NCBI RefSeq assembly: GCF_001908725.1
Contig: NZ_CP018725.1
Span: 4,340,001 to 4,404,000 of the forward strand
DNA from: Xanthomonas vesicatoria ATCC 35937
GTDB taxonomy: Bacteria; Pseudomonadota; Gammaproteobacteria; Xanthomonadales; Xanthomonadaceae
DNA length: 64,000 nt
Direction: 5' to 3'
The notes beneath the pieces are model-generated. The model was not told where the DNA came from. It saw only the letters and a list, made by a program, of their open reading frames with translations, and did not search any database. Below, in pieces: positions 28,548 through 37,039 of the stretch. Position numbers and translations under genes: made by a program. The stretch's first letter is position 1, and each line of letters starts with the position of its first letter.

Positions 28548-30814
28548 CGGCGCTGCTTACCGGCAACCTGCCGCTGCTGGCAGGCGCGCCCAATGGCATC
28601 AAGAAGCTGCGCGAGCTGATCCTGGAACTGGCGGTGCGTGGCAAGCTGGTGCCGCAAGATCCGAGTGATGAGCCGGCCAGCGAGTTGCTTAAGCGTATTG
28701 CCGAGGAGAAGGCGCGGTTGGTGGCGGAGGGAAAGATTAAGAAACAAAAGCCGCTCGCTGATATCAGCGGGGATGGGGTGCCGTTTGAACTTCCGGTGAC
28801 CTGGGAGTGGGCTCGTCTTGGCGAAATTACCAACTTTGGTATTACTGTCAAAAAAGAAGAGATTCCAGAGGATGCCTGGGTGCTCGATCTGGAAGATATT
28901 GAAAAAGACACCTCAAAACTTTTGCAGAAGGCTCGTTTTAAAGAGCGAAATTCGCTTAGCGACAAAAATTTTTTTAATAAAGGTGATGTCCTCTATGGAA
29001 AACTACGGCCGTATCTAAATAAAGTTTTGGTGGCTGACGAAGACGGATTTTGCACAACTGAGATTCTGCCTTTCAGATGCTACGGTCCTTTTTTAGCTAA
29101 CTACTTCATGGGTGCGCTGAAAAGTCCGTACTTTCTCAGATATGTGAATGCTAGAAGCTACGGTATGAAAATGCCTAGGCTAGGAACCGAAGACGGTAGG
29201 CAAGCCTTATTTCCTCTTCCCCCGCTCGCCGAACAGTACCGCATCGTCGCCAAAGTCGATGAGCTGATGGCCCTGTGCGACCGGCTGGACGCCCGGCAGG
29301 CCGATGCCGACAGCGCCCACGTCCAACTGGTGCAGGCGCTGCTGGACAGCCTGACCCAGGCCCGAAATGCCGAGGATTTTGCGCAAAGCTGGCAGCGGCT
29401 GGCCGAACACTTCCACACCCTGTTCACCACCGAACCCAGCATCGACGCCCTCAAGCAAATCCTGCTGCAACTGGCGGTGATGGGCAAGTTGGTGCCGCAA
29501 GATCCAAGCGATGAGCCAGCCAGTGAGTTGCTTAGGCGGATTGCTAAGGAAAAGGCGCTGCTGGTGGCCGAAGGCAAGATCAAGAAGCAGAAGGTCCTGT
29601 CGGAAATTGAGAAAGACGAGGCTCTTTTCGAGCTGCCAAGCAGCTGGATCTGGACGAGATTTGGGAATGTCTGCGCAATCAAAGGCGAGCTAGTTCGCCC
29701 CGAAGATTTCCCGTCATTACGCCAGGTTGCCCCTGACTGCATTGAGAAAGGAACTGGCCGCCTCACTGACAACAGAACAGTGAAAGACTCTGGCGTCAAA
29801 GGCCCGAACAGTCGATTCTTTGCCGGACAGATTGTCTACTCGAAGATCCGCCCGTCGCTTTCTAAAGCCGTTCTAGTTGATTTCGACGGGCTTTGCAGTG
29901 CGGACATGTACCCAATAGATGCGTTTATTAACTCGGAATTTCTACTTAAAGAAATTCTATCTGCGGTTTTTCTTGAGCAGGTTAGGGTCGCAGAAAATCG
30001 AATAAAAATGCCAAAACTCAATCAGGAAAGTATGGCGAATTTTGTGCTGCCGATTCCCCCCCTAGCCGAACAACGCCGCATCGTCGCGAAAGTCGATCAA
30101 CTGATGGCGCTGTGCGATCAACTCAAAGCTCGCCTCGGCGAGGTCCGCCAAGTGCATGGGAGCCTTGCCAATGCATTGATTGGCCAAGCTTTAAATGGTG
30201 AAAAGGAGTCAGGCGCCGAGGTTGTTGACTTCAGCGCTTACCTTATTTCAAAGCTCGCGCCACAACGCACCTTTGGGCGCGTGGCACATATGAAGTTGCT
30301 GTTTTTGGCGGATTCCCATCTGGGCTTGGGTTTGATGGATGGATATCGTCGCCATGCTGCGGGTCCGCTCGATACGACGATTTATCGAGTGGAGGAGCGT
30401 GCCGCCAAAGAAGGACTGTATTCGACCTCGATCGAGGTGCTGAAATCTGGGCAGGAAAAGGTCTCCTATCACATCGGGGATAATGTCAATCGTTCTGTCG
30501 GAGTGACGGCTGCCGCACTCGGCGTTGCTCGGAAGGAGTTGGATCGCCTTATCGCGTTATTTGAAGGGCGTAAGACGGACGATCTGGAGGCTGTCGCAAC
30601 GCTATACGCGGTCTGGAACGATGCGCTTGCTGGGGGGCTTCGTCCCAATGACGAGTGGTTGATCAACGAGTTTCGCAGCAACTGGCATGAGGCAAAGGAG
30701 CGCTTCACGCCGGATATCTTAGGTAAGTGGCTTGGTTGGATGCGCGATCATGGACTTGTCCCGACGGGTAACAGTGCGGTGACGAAGTCACAGGCAGCTT
30801 TCTTGTTCAATTGA
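28544..30814 (+). CDS. hsdS: Type I specificity subunit S with extra C-terminal domain
   Basis: 756 residues, long for HsdS (usually about 400-600). Two half-repeats each begin with GKLVPQDPSDEPASELL and a KIKKQK linker (about 33-65 and 316-348). Each leads to a target-recognition domain (about 80-225 and 365-505) and a PLAEQ-RIVAKVDELMALCD helix. The recognition domains are visibly AT-rich against a GC-rich background, a sign of exchange. Residues from about 560 form a helical extension (MKLLFLADSHLGLGL, GPLDTTIYRVEERAAKEGLY) that slightly resembles Panacea/DUF4065-type domains. It recognises a bipartite DNA site. Confidence 0.93.
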   Translation: MTALLTGNLPLLAGAPNGIKKLRELILELAVRGKLVPQDPSDEPASELLKRIAEEKARLVAEGKIKKQKPLADISGDGVPFELPVTWEWARLGEITNFGITVKKEEIPEDAWVLDLEDIEKDTSKLLQKARFKERNSLSDKNFFNKGDVLYGKLRPYLNKVLVADEDGFCTTEILPFRCYGPFLANYFMGALKSPYFLRYVNARSYGMKMPRLGTEDGRQALFPLPPLAEQYRIVAKVDELMALCDRLDARQADADSAHVQLVQALLDSLTQARNAEDFAQSWQRLAEHFHTLFTTEPSIDALKQILLQLAVMGKLVPQDPSDEPASELLRRIAKEKALLVAEGKIKKQKVLSEIEKDEALFELPSSWIWTRFGNVCAIKGELVRPEDFPSLRQVAPDCIEKGTGRLTDNRTVKDSGVKGPNSRFFAGQIVYSKIRPSLSKAVLVDFDGLCSADMYPIDAFINSEFLLKEILSAVFLEQVRVAENRIKMPKLNQESMANFVLPIPPLAEQRRIVAKVDQLMALCDQLKARLGEVRQVHGSLANALIGQALNGEKESGAEVVDFSAYLISKLAPQRTFGRVAHMKLLFLADSHLGLGLMDGYRRHAAGPLDTTIYRVEERAAKEGLYSTSIEVLKSGQEKVSYHIGDNVNRSVGVTAAALGVARKELDRLIALFEGRKTDDLEAVATLYAVWNDALAGGLRPNDEWLINEFRSNWHEAKERFTPDILGKWLGWMRDHGLVPTGNSAVTKSQAAFLFN

Positions 30815-30842
30815 ATCTGTGGTGCGCTAGGCACGGTCTGAT

Positions 30843-30884
30843 GGCAACGAGTCGGGTGAGCTCCGACGGGGAAACCTCGTTGCC
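30843..30884 (+). terminator. Hairpin after hsdS, possible terminator
   Basis: GGCAACGAG / CTCGTTGCC form a perfect 9-bp stem (30843-30851, 30876-30884) with an inner TCGG/CCGA stem. There is no T-run, so termination is uncertain. Confidence 0.4.
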
Positions 30885-30941
30885 GCTGGCCAATGATGCG
30901 TTTTCCAGCTCACAGCGGCGTTCGTTATCCATGCTTGACGT

Positions 30942-31190
30942 ATGGATTTTTCGGTAGCAGTCTTGCTACACGGAGCCTCGAAACTCCCCGTACAGCGGTA
31001 CCCACCTCCGACAAACCGGTGGGTTTTTTGTGCCTGTTTGTTTAGGGGCGCAACCGACGTGATGCCTGCGTCGGGAGGGCGGCTAATACAACACCCGCAA
31101 GGGGAATACGCCCGCCGGCTGTACGCGGTTTCGAGCCTCCCGACTTCCCGTCCGTCGCCTTGCGGCGGGCGGGCTGATTCCATGGAATGA
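30942..31190 (+). promoter_or_regulatory. Structured leader with internal terminator and an 82-codon open frame before XAC0095-like gene
   Basis: Three features coincide. First, a terminator at 31000-31029: ACCCACC, 11-base loop, GGTGGGT, six T. Second, a long-range inverted repeat: GGAGCCTCGAAACTCCCCGT at 30972-30991 against GCTGTACGCGGTTTCGAGCC near 31118-31137. Third, the whole stretch is one open frame of 82 codons from ATG 30942 to TGA at 31190, ending inside the ribosome site of the next gene. It looks like a conserved leader or a mobile regulatory cassette rather than ordinary intergenic DNA. Whether the peptide is made is unknown. Confidence 0.45.
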
Positions 31191-31200
31191 GGAGCAGGCC

Positions 31201-31503
31201 ATGTCGGACGTTATACGAGATGCGCAGTCACACCCGGGCTATTACCTGCCAGAAGGCGCGCAGCACCGTTTGCAGCAGCTGCGCGACCATATGCGTTTTT
31301 TGGCGCGCCTGGCGCAGCCGCGCACGCAGGCCGAAGAGCGGGCAAGGCAGCCTGCCATCTGCATGGGCGAGTTGGCGTTCTGCCTGGAGTTACTGGCCGA
31401 GCAGGTAACGCAGGCACTGGCGCAGGTACAGTGGCCCGCGCACCTTGAGCCCGATCCTGCTGGCAACGCTGCCGACGCCGGGGAGGTTGCAAGAACCGAT
31501 TAG
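31201..31503 (+). CDS. XAC0095-family small protein
   Basis: 100 residues. GYYLPEGAQHRLQQLRDHM followed by FLARLAQPR and AICMGELAFCLELLAEQ is the pattern of the small XAC0095-like proteins found in multiple copies in Xanthomonas and relatives. Function is unknown. The protein is soluble and helical, with no export signal. GAGGAG lies upstream of the ATG. The unusual leader before it suggests tight control. Confidence 0.8.
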   Translation: MSDVIRDAQSHPGYYLPEGAQHRLQQLRDHMRFLARLAQPRTQAEERARQPAICMGELAFCLELLAEQVTQALAQVQWPAHLEPDPAGNAADAGEVARTD

Positions 31504-31739
31504 TGATGGCGTTGCCGCGCACACGGAAACACGCAGTGCTGATCTATAGGTGATGCGTTTGCTTTCGGCGTCAAAGCGAAGCAGGTAGATGCGCTGGATC
31601 AGTTGCTCACCATTGCCGCCCATGGCGATGTGCCCGCCACCGCCACCGCCACCGCCACCGCCAACGCCGATCGGCTGGGGCGCTGCGCCGCAGTGTCGGC
31701 CGGCTGTATCTGCAGTGCGTTGTTATCCGGGAAAGGCGA
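31504..31739. repeat. Intergenic region with hexanucleotide tandem repeat
   Basis: CGCCAC is repeated four times at 31635-31658, followed by a fifth imperfect unit. On the minus strand the flanks read as a protein-like fragment (QLIQRIYLLRFDAESKRITY) after a poly-Gly stretch, but no start or family could be assigned. Replication slippage here is likely. Confidence 0.4.
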
Positions 31740-32138
31740 TCAGTATTCCGCTAGTGAGCCTGTACGCCAGTATGCTTTGCCTTTGATCGTGCGTTTGTCG
31801 AACTTGAGCGTGCCTCGCTTGCCTTTGATTTCCAACGTGAACGACGGCGGCAAGTCGGTGCGTTCGGGGTTGGTGAAAACGATGCGCATGTGGTTGGCAG
31901 TTGGCTTGAAGTACCACTGCGTGCTTTCCGATGGAAGCCCGCGTGATGCAATGTCCGGCCAGGTCATGACCAGGCCGCCGATGCCACCAGGGCCGCCTCC
32001 GCTATAGACCAGAAAGCTGTAGCCGGCGGTACCTGTTTCAAACGACAGGACATCGCCGGTGGCGCCAGCGGACGTACTTGTCAGCACGGCGATCAACAAG
32101 ATCAGACTGGTCCATAGACTGCGTATGTGTGTTTTCAT
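31740..32138 (-). CDS. Small secreted protein of unknown function (copy 1)
   Basis: 132 residues from MKTHIRSLWTSLILL with a signal peptide cleaved near STSAGATG. The mature ~108 residues are predicted beta-rich: SFETGTAGYSFLVYSGGG, LVMTWPDIASRGLPSE, PPSFTLEIKGKRGTLKFD. It is paralogous to the broken gene just upstream (32179-32593), with aligned blocks in the same order. No known domain recognised. A periplasmic or secreted role follows from the signal peptide only. Confidence 0.7.
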   Translation of the reverse strand: MKTHIRSLWTSLILLIAVLTSTSAGATGDVLSFETGTAGYSFLVYSGGGPGGIGGLVMTWPDIASRGLPSESTQWYFKPTANHMRIVFTNPERTDLPPSFTLEIKGKRGTLKFDKRTIKGKAYWRTGSLAEY

Positions 32139-32178
32139 CGTTCGTCCCTGCGATGGATCTCTATTGTTTGCCGAGTCG

Positions 32179-32593
32179 CTACGGGTAGGCGTAAGGACCC
32201 ACGATCCAGGATGCACTGCCTGGAATGACCTGCTTGCCAATTGTCAGGCGACCACTTCTACCCTCTATCTCGACTGTAAAACAGAGGGGGGTATTTTGGG
32301 TCGCCTGGATTGACGAATTTGGCGCTTGCGCGGGTGTGTTCCTTATCCATGTGGTACTTCGCGCCAGTGAAAGGCAGGTCACTGTGCTCATAGCCGGGCC
32401 AGCGGATCATGGCGCCGGCGATGCCGTCGTTTTCTTTGCTTCCACCACCGACATACAGTCCGACTTCGTATGTGCTGTCAGCGCTTCGAAAGGTGACGAC
32501 CGTACTTATGGCCAGTGCAGGAGTGCTGGTAAGCGCAAACGCCAGGAGCAGCGTGAGCAGCATCGCCACCTTGGGTGTGATTCGATTTCGCAT
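32179..32593 (-). pseudogene. Small secreted protein paralogue (copy 2), frameshifted
   Basis: Start at ATG 32593, six bases after AAGGAAGG; a signal peptide ends near TPALAIS. The frame follows its paralogue (VVTFRSADSTYEVGLYVGGG, GAMIRWPGYEHSDLPF) until a run of six G on the plus strand at 32286-32291, then stops early at TAG (32258). Removing one base from the run restores FTVEIEGRSGRLTIGKQ and IVGPYAYP, which aligns with the paralogue's C-terminus. This is a one-base homopolymer expansion, possibly reversible (phase variation) or an assembly error. Confidence 0.7.
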
Positions 32594-32708
32594 CGACATC
32601 CTTCCTTGGTATGAAGCTGGATCTTATCTGATCTGAATTTCGGAACCGGCACGGACGCACAGCATTAGCTGCGCAATCGCAGCCGGCCACGCCGCACGAT
32701 GCAGCCGA

Positions 32709-33338
32709 TCACACCGGCGCAGACTTCAAAATCCCCGACAAACTCTCCCGCAGGATCAACTGCAAATGCATGCGGTTGAGTTCCATGCCGCTGGTCATCA
32801 CGCTGTGCAGGCCGCCGCACATGGCGGCGACGGCGAAGACGCGGGCCTGGAATTCCTGTTCGCTGCTGGCCGGGTCGGCGTGGCCGCGGAGCAGGCGCTT
32901 GAGCAGGGCGCTGAGGTGTTCGATCAGCGATGCGCTCTGCCGGCGCATGAAGGCGGCCAGCACCGGGTCGCGCAGGGTGGCCAGGTGCAGTTCCAGGTCG
33001 ATGCGGGTGCGCTTGATGTTGATTTCCTGCAGCAGCCAGTCTTCGAGCAGGCCGGCGATGAAATCCACCACGTGCACGTTGGCCGGGCGCTCCACCAGCC
33101 ACATCTGGCGGATGGCGCGCATGTAGTTGCGCTCCAGCAATGCGCGCACCAGCGCGTCCTTGTCTTCGAAGCGTTGCAGCAGGCTGCCGCAGCTGACCCT
33201 GGCGCGTTCGGCGATCAGCTCGAAGCTGGTGGCGCCCAGGCCAATCTCGTCGATGCACTGTTCGGTGGCGTCCAGCACCTCTTCCAGGCGCAGTTCTTCG
33301 CGCTCTTTCGCCGTGCGTAGCAGCAGAACGTTGGACAT
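32709..33338 (-). CDS. TetR/AcrR family transcriptional regulator
   Basis: 209 residues from MSNVLLLRTAKEREELRLE. The N-terminal helix-turn-helix (IGLGATSFELIAERARVSCG, LLQRFEDKDAL) is typical, although the usual F-Y-x-HF-x-x-K is altered to LLQRFEDK. The C-terminal ~140 residues are a helical ligand-binding domain. It is divergent from the histidine phosphatase gene with 186 bases between, a likely regulated target. The ligand is unknown. Confidence 0.85.
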   Translation of the reverse strand: MSNVLLLRTAKEREELRLEEVLDATEQCIDEIGLGATSFELIAERARVSCGSLLQRFEDKDALVRALLERNYMRAIRQMWLVERPANVHVVDFIAGLLEDWLLQEINIKRTRIDLELHLATLRDPVLAAFMRRQSASLIEHLSALLKRLLRGHADPASSEQEFQARVFAVAAMCGGLHSVMTSGMELNRMHLQLILRESLSGILKSAPV

Positions 33339-33524
33339 GGGGAGCGGGTCGGCGGGGGGGCTGCAGTATAGCGGCGTTGCGTTATCCATCCGTTGCGTTC
33401 GCTTGGCGATAGGCCATTGGTCATGGGTGTTGCGTGCGCTGCGTTGCAGTTTATGCAGCTGTGGTGATCAACCGTTTTTTCACGGCCGCTGTGCGACATG
33501 TGAGGTTCGTTGCAGGAGATGCAT

Positions 33525-34298
33525 GTGAGTGAGAACAGTGCGGTAGCCGGTGTGTCGGCGCAGTGGCCGGCGCGGTTGTGGGTGGCGCGGCATGGGCAGA
33601 GCGCAGGCAATGTGGCGCGCGATGTGGCCGAGGCCAGCGGGGCGGCGCTGATCGAGTTGGAGCATCGCGATGCGGATGTGCCGTTGTCGGAATTGGGGCA
33701 GCGCCAGGCGGACGCCTTGGGTGCGTGGATGGCGGGCCTGCCCGAGCAGGAGCGGCCAACCTTGATCCTGAGTTCCACCTATGTGCGCGCAAGGCAGACC
33801 GCTGCGGCAGTGGCGCGGGCGTTGAGCCAGCCAGCCGATGCAGTGAGCGTGGACGAGCGGCTGCGCGAGAAGGAATTTGGCGTGCTCGACCGCTACACCA
33901 CATCCGGCATTCTTGCGACGTTTCCGGAGTTGGCGGAGCAGCGCAAGTTGGTGGGCAAGTTCTACTTCCGCCCACCCGGTGGCGAAAGCTGGTGCGATGT
34001 GATCTTTCGCCTGCGCAGCATCGTCGGCGATCTGCAGCGCAACCATGTGGGTGCGCGTGTGTTGATCGTGGGGCACCAGGTGATCGTCAATTGCTTTCGC
34101 TACCTGATCGAGCGGATGGACGAGGCCACCATCCTGGGCATCGACCGAGAAGGCGATGTGCCCAATTGCGGGGTGACCGAATACGTTGCCGCGGCCGATG
34201 GGCAATCGCTGAAGCTGGTGCGCACCAAGTTCGTGTCGCCGGAACTGGCGCAAGAGCCGGTGACCACCGAGTCCGATCGTCCGGCAGGGGCGCGCTGA
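33525..34298 (+). CDS. Histidine phosphatase (phosphoglycerate-mutase-like) family protein
   Basis: About 257 residues. The GTG at 33525 has GCAGGAG six bases upstream; the ATG at 33519 abuts the ribosome site, so the GTG is preferred. LWVARHGQSAGN holds the catalytic RHG histidine, and VLIVGHQVIVNCF the second histidine. EKEFGVLDRYTTSG supplies the acid region. The family removes phosphate from small molecules or proteins. The gene is followed immediately by nnrD (one base between), suggesting an operon. Confidence 0.88.
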   Translation: MSENSAVAGVSAQWPARLWVARHGQSAGNVARDVAEASGAALIELEHRDADVPLSELGQRQADALGAWMAGLPEQERPTLILSSTYVRARQTAAAVARALSQPADAVSVDERLREKEFGVLDRYTTSGILATFPELAEQRKLVGKFYFRPPGGESWCDVIFRLRSIVGDLQRNHVGARVLIVGHQVIVNCFRYLIERMDEATILGIDREGDVPNCGVTEYVAAADGQSLKLVRTKFVSPELAQEPVTTESDRPAGAR

Positions 34299-34299
34299 C

Positions 34300-35184
34300 A
34301 TGGCGGCGGCACGCGTGCGGATGCTCACCGCAGCGGCATTGCGCGCGATGCCGCTGCCATTGCCCGGTGGCGACAAGGAACAGCGTGGGCGCGTGCTGAT
34401 TGTGGGTGGCTCGATGCGTGTGCCAGGCGCCGCGTTATTGGCTGGCGAGGCGGCCTTGCGGGCGGGCGCGGGCAAGTTGCAGATCGCCACGGCTGCAGGC
34501 ATTGCACCGGGGATGGCGTTGGCGGTGCCGGAAGCGCTGGTGCTGGGGTTGGGGCAGAACGCCCAGGGCGAGATCGTGCGCGGGCATCGTGCGATGGATG
34601 CGGCCATGGCTGCGTGCGATGCGGCGGTGATCGGGCCAGGCATGGTGTCAACCGGCACCACCGCTGCGCTGGTCAAACGTGCGATTGCGCAGGCTGTGTG
34701 CACGCTGGTGCTGGATGCTGGCGCGCTGTCGCCACGCTTGCGTGCACCGCCGGGCCGCCCGTTCGTGCTGACGCCGCATGCCGGTGAGATGGCCACGCTG
34801 GCCGGAGACGACAAGGCGGCGGTGGAAGCGGCGCCGGGCGAGTACGCGGTGGCATTTGCGAAGAAGATGCGCAGCGTGGTGATCGTCAAGGGTGCCGACA
34901 GTTTCATTGCCGGGCCTGACGGTGCGCTGTGGATGCATCGTGGCGGCGTGCCCGGACTTGGGACGTCCGGCTCTGGCGACACCCTGGCCGGCGTGATTGC
35001 AGGGTTTGCGGCACGCGGGTGCGATGCATTGACCGCGGCGTTGTGGGGCGTGTTTGTGCACGCGGCTGCGGGCAAGCAGTTGTCGAAACGGATCGGGACA
35101 GTCGGGTTCCTGGCGCGCGAAATTCCAGCGGAAGTGCCGGGGATTCTGGATCGGTTGGCGAGCGGGTCTGCAGCGCTTACGTAG
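34300..35184 (+). CDS. nnrD: ADP-dependent NAD(P)H-hydrate dehydratase
   Basis: 294 residues of the YjeF C-terminal (ribokinase-like) domain only; the NnrE epimerase domain is not fused. VGGSMRVPGAALLAGEAALRAG, GPGMVSTGTT, LTPHAGEMA, VIVKGADSFI and GTSGSGDTLAG are the family motifs, the last containing the GxGD catalytic Asp. It dehydrates damaged NADHX/NADPHX back to NAD(P)H. It is coupled to the histidine phosphatase. A REP-like hairpin follows at once. Confidence 0.9.
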   Translation: MAAARVRMLTAAALRAMPLPLPGGDKEQRGRVLIVGGSMRVPGAALLAGEAALRAGAGKLQIATAAGIAPGMALAVPEALVLGLGQNAQGEIVRGHRAMDAAMAACDAAVIGPGMVSTGTTAALVKRAIAQAVCTLVLDAGALSPRLRAPPGRPFVLTPHAGEMATLAGDDKAAVEAAPGEYAVAFAKKMRSVVIVKGADSFIAGPDGALWMHRGGVPGLGTSGSGDTLAGVIAGFAARGCDALTAALWGVFVHAAAGKQLSKRIGTVGFLAREIPAEVPGILDRLASGSAALT

Positions 35185-35335
35185 CCCTCGCCCGCGAGAG
35201 AGAGGGGGCGAGGGTAGAGTGCGTAGTCGTCCTGCAGCGTCGGCGTTGTCGCGTCGTGTGCTGCGTTACGTTACCCAGATTGCGCGTGCGCATGTCCCCT
35301 CATCCGGCGCTGCGCGTCGGCTTCTCCTGAAGGGG
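35185..35335. repeat. REP-like palindromes after nnrD
   Basis: CCCTCGCCC (35185-35193) and GGGCGAGGG (35206-35214) form a 9-bp hairpin directly after nnrD that may serve as terminator. A second element, CCCCT-catccggcgctgcgc...-AGGGG at 35296-35335, resembles a dispersed Xanthomonas palindrome. Confidence 0.5.
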
Positions 35336-35460
35336 GAATGCACCTTTGGTGCGACAAGAAAGATCGGATACAAAAAGAGTCGCGCTTGCGCTCGTTTGCG
35401 GCGCGATGTTGCGGCGCGTTGGTCGGTTAGGCTGGCGCGATCAACCTGGGAGGGTGCACG

Positions 35461-36933
35461 GTGAAGCGAGCGATGGCGTTTTCGGTAGTGGGACTTGTGA
35501 GCATGTTGGTAAGTGCGTCAGGTGCGGTCATGGCTGCGGAGCAGGCGGTGCCATCTGCAGCGGGCGGTGCTGCGTTACGTGTTTACACCACCTCGCAAGG
35601 TGCCGGCGAGCAGATGCGGGTCAGTACCGTGGCGGCGCCCAGGACAGGCCACGCGCTGACCGAAAAAGAAAATTCGATCTTCGTCAATCCGCAGCGGCAA
35701 TTCCAGGAGCTGCTGGGCATCGGTGGGGCGATCACCGATTCCAGTGCGGAGACCTTTGCCAAGCTGCCCAAGCCTGCGCAACGTGCGCTGCTCACCGCGT
35801 ACTACGACCCGCAAAAGGGCATCGGCTATACGTTGGCGCGCACCACCATCCATAGCTCGGATTTCAGCAGCGGCAGCTACACCTACATCAAGGAAGGCGA
35901 TGCCGCGCTGAAGAGTTTTTCGGTCAAGCACGATGCGAAATACCGCATCCCGATGCTGCGCCAGGCCATTGCGGTGGCCGGCGGCACGCTCACCACATTT
36001 GCCAGCCCGTGGAGCGCGCCAGCTTTCATGAAGGACAGCAACACCATGCTCAAGGGCGGCAAATTGTTGCCGGAGTATGCGCAGGCCTGGGCCAGCTACT
36101 ACACGCGGTTTATCGCGGCGTACGAGAGGGCCGGCATTCCGATCTGGGGCATCAGCCTGCAGAACGAGCCGATGGCGGTGCAGACCTGGGAGTCGATGCT
36201 GTTCTCCGCCGAGGAAGAGCGCGACTTCCTGAAGAATCACCTGGGGCCGACCATGTCCAGCGCCGGCTATGGTGATCGCAAGATCATCGTGTGGGACCAC
36301 AACCGCGACATGATGGTGCACCGCGCGAATGTGATCTTCGACGACCCGGAAGCGGCCAAGTACGCGTGGGGCATGGGCTTCCATTGGTACGAAACCTGGG
36401 CCGGGTTCGCGCCCATGGTGGAGAACGTGGCAGCGGTCGCGCAGGCGTACCCGGACAAGCACCTGCTGCTCACCGAAGCGGCGGTGGAAAAGTTCGACCC
36501 GGCCAAGTTGCAGTACTGGCCCAACGGCGAGCGCTATGGCACCGCGATCATCAACGATCTCAATCACGGCGCGGTGGGCTGGACCGACTGGAACATCCTG
36601 CTCGACCAGAATGGCGGGCCCAATCATGTGGGCAATTACTGCTTTGCACCGGTGCATGCGGACACGCGCACGGGTGAGGTGACTTACACACCCAGCTACT
36701 GGTATATCGGCCACTTTTCCAAGTTCATCCGGCCGGGTGCGCGGCGGGTGAGTGCGGCCAGTAGCAGGAGCAATTTGATGACGACTGCCTTTGCGAACCG
36801 CGATGGGTCACTGGCCACGGTGGTGATGAATGCCAGCGATGTGGCGATCCGCTACAACCTGTATGTGGGCGAGGCATCCAGCGAGTTGGAGATTCCCGCG
36901 CATGCGATCCAGACGGTGGTGATGACGCAATAA
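35461..36933 (+). CDS. Secreted GH30 glycosidase (glucosylceramidase-like)
   Basis: 490 residues, GTG start with GGGAGG upstream and a signal peptide ending near VMAAEQ. The (beta/alpha)8 domain has the acid/base glutamate in SLQNEP (E236) and the nucleophile in LLTEAAVEK (E339). A C-terminal beta domain (TAFANRDGSLATVVMNASD) follows. Members hydrolyse beta-glucosyl ceramide, beta-1,6-glucan or xylan; the exact subfamily was not resolved. It probably acts on plant or fungal glycans outside the cytoplasm. Convergent with the GH15 gene. Confidence 0.88.
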   Translation: MKRAMAFSVVGLVSMLVSASGAVMAAEQAVPSAAGGAALRVYTTSQGAGEQMRVSTVAAPRTGHALTEKENSIFVNPQRQFQELLGIGGAITDSSAETFAKLPKPAQRALLTAYYDPQKGIGYTLARTTIHSSDFSSGSYTYIKEGDAALKSFSVKHDAKYRIPMLRQAIAVAGGTLTTFASPWSAPAFMKDSNTMLKGGKLLPEYAQAWASYYTRFIAAYERAGIPIWGISLQNEPMAVQTWESMLFSAEEERDFLKNHLGPTMSSAGYGDRKIIVWDHNRDMMVHRANVIFDDPEAAKYAWGMGFHWYETWAGFAPMVENVAAVAQAYPDKHLLLTEAAVEKFDPAKLQYWPNGERYGTAIINDLNHGAVGWTDWNILLDQNGGPNHVGNYCFAPVHADTRTGEVTYTPSYWYIGHFSKFIRPGARRVSAASSRSNLMTTAFANRDGSLATVVMNASDVAIRYNLYVGEASSELEIPAHAIQTVVMTQ

Positions 36934-36959
36934 ACACTGCCGTGGTCAACGAACGCGTT

Positions 36960-36984
36960 GGGCGGGGTGACATCGCATCCGCCC
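36960..36984. terminator. Weak hairpin between convergent GH30 and GH15 genes
   Basis: GGGCGG (36960-36965) and CCGCCC (36979-36984) with a 13-base loop. The stem is short and lacks a T-run, so this is only a candidate. Confidence 0.3.
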
Positions 36985-37039
36985 TTCGCGCAGTTTGTAT
37001 CCACGCCGCCACCTGCCTTGGGGTGCCTCTCGCGGTGCG

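Noticed and set aside
22196..33300. Insertion sequence, integrase or attachment-site boundaries for the accessory region
   Set aside because: No transposase or integrase motif and no flanking direct repeats were seen, so I do not call it a bounded mobile element.
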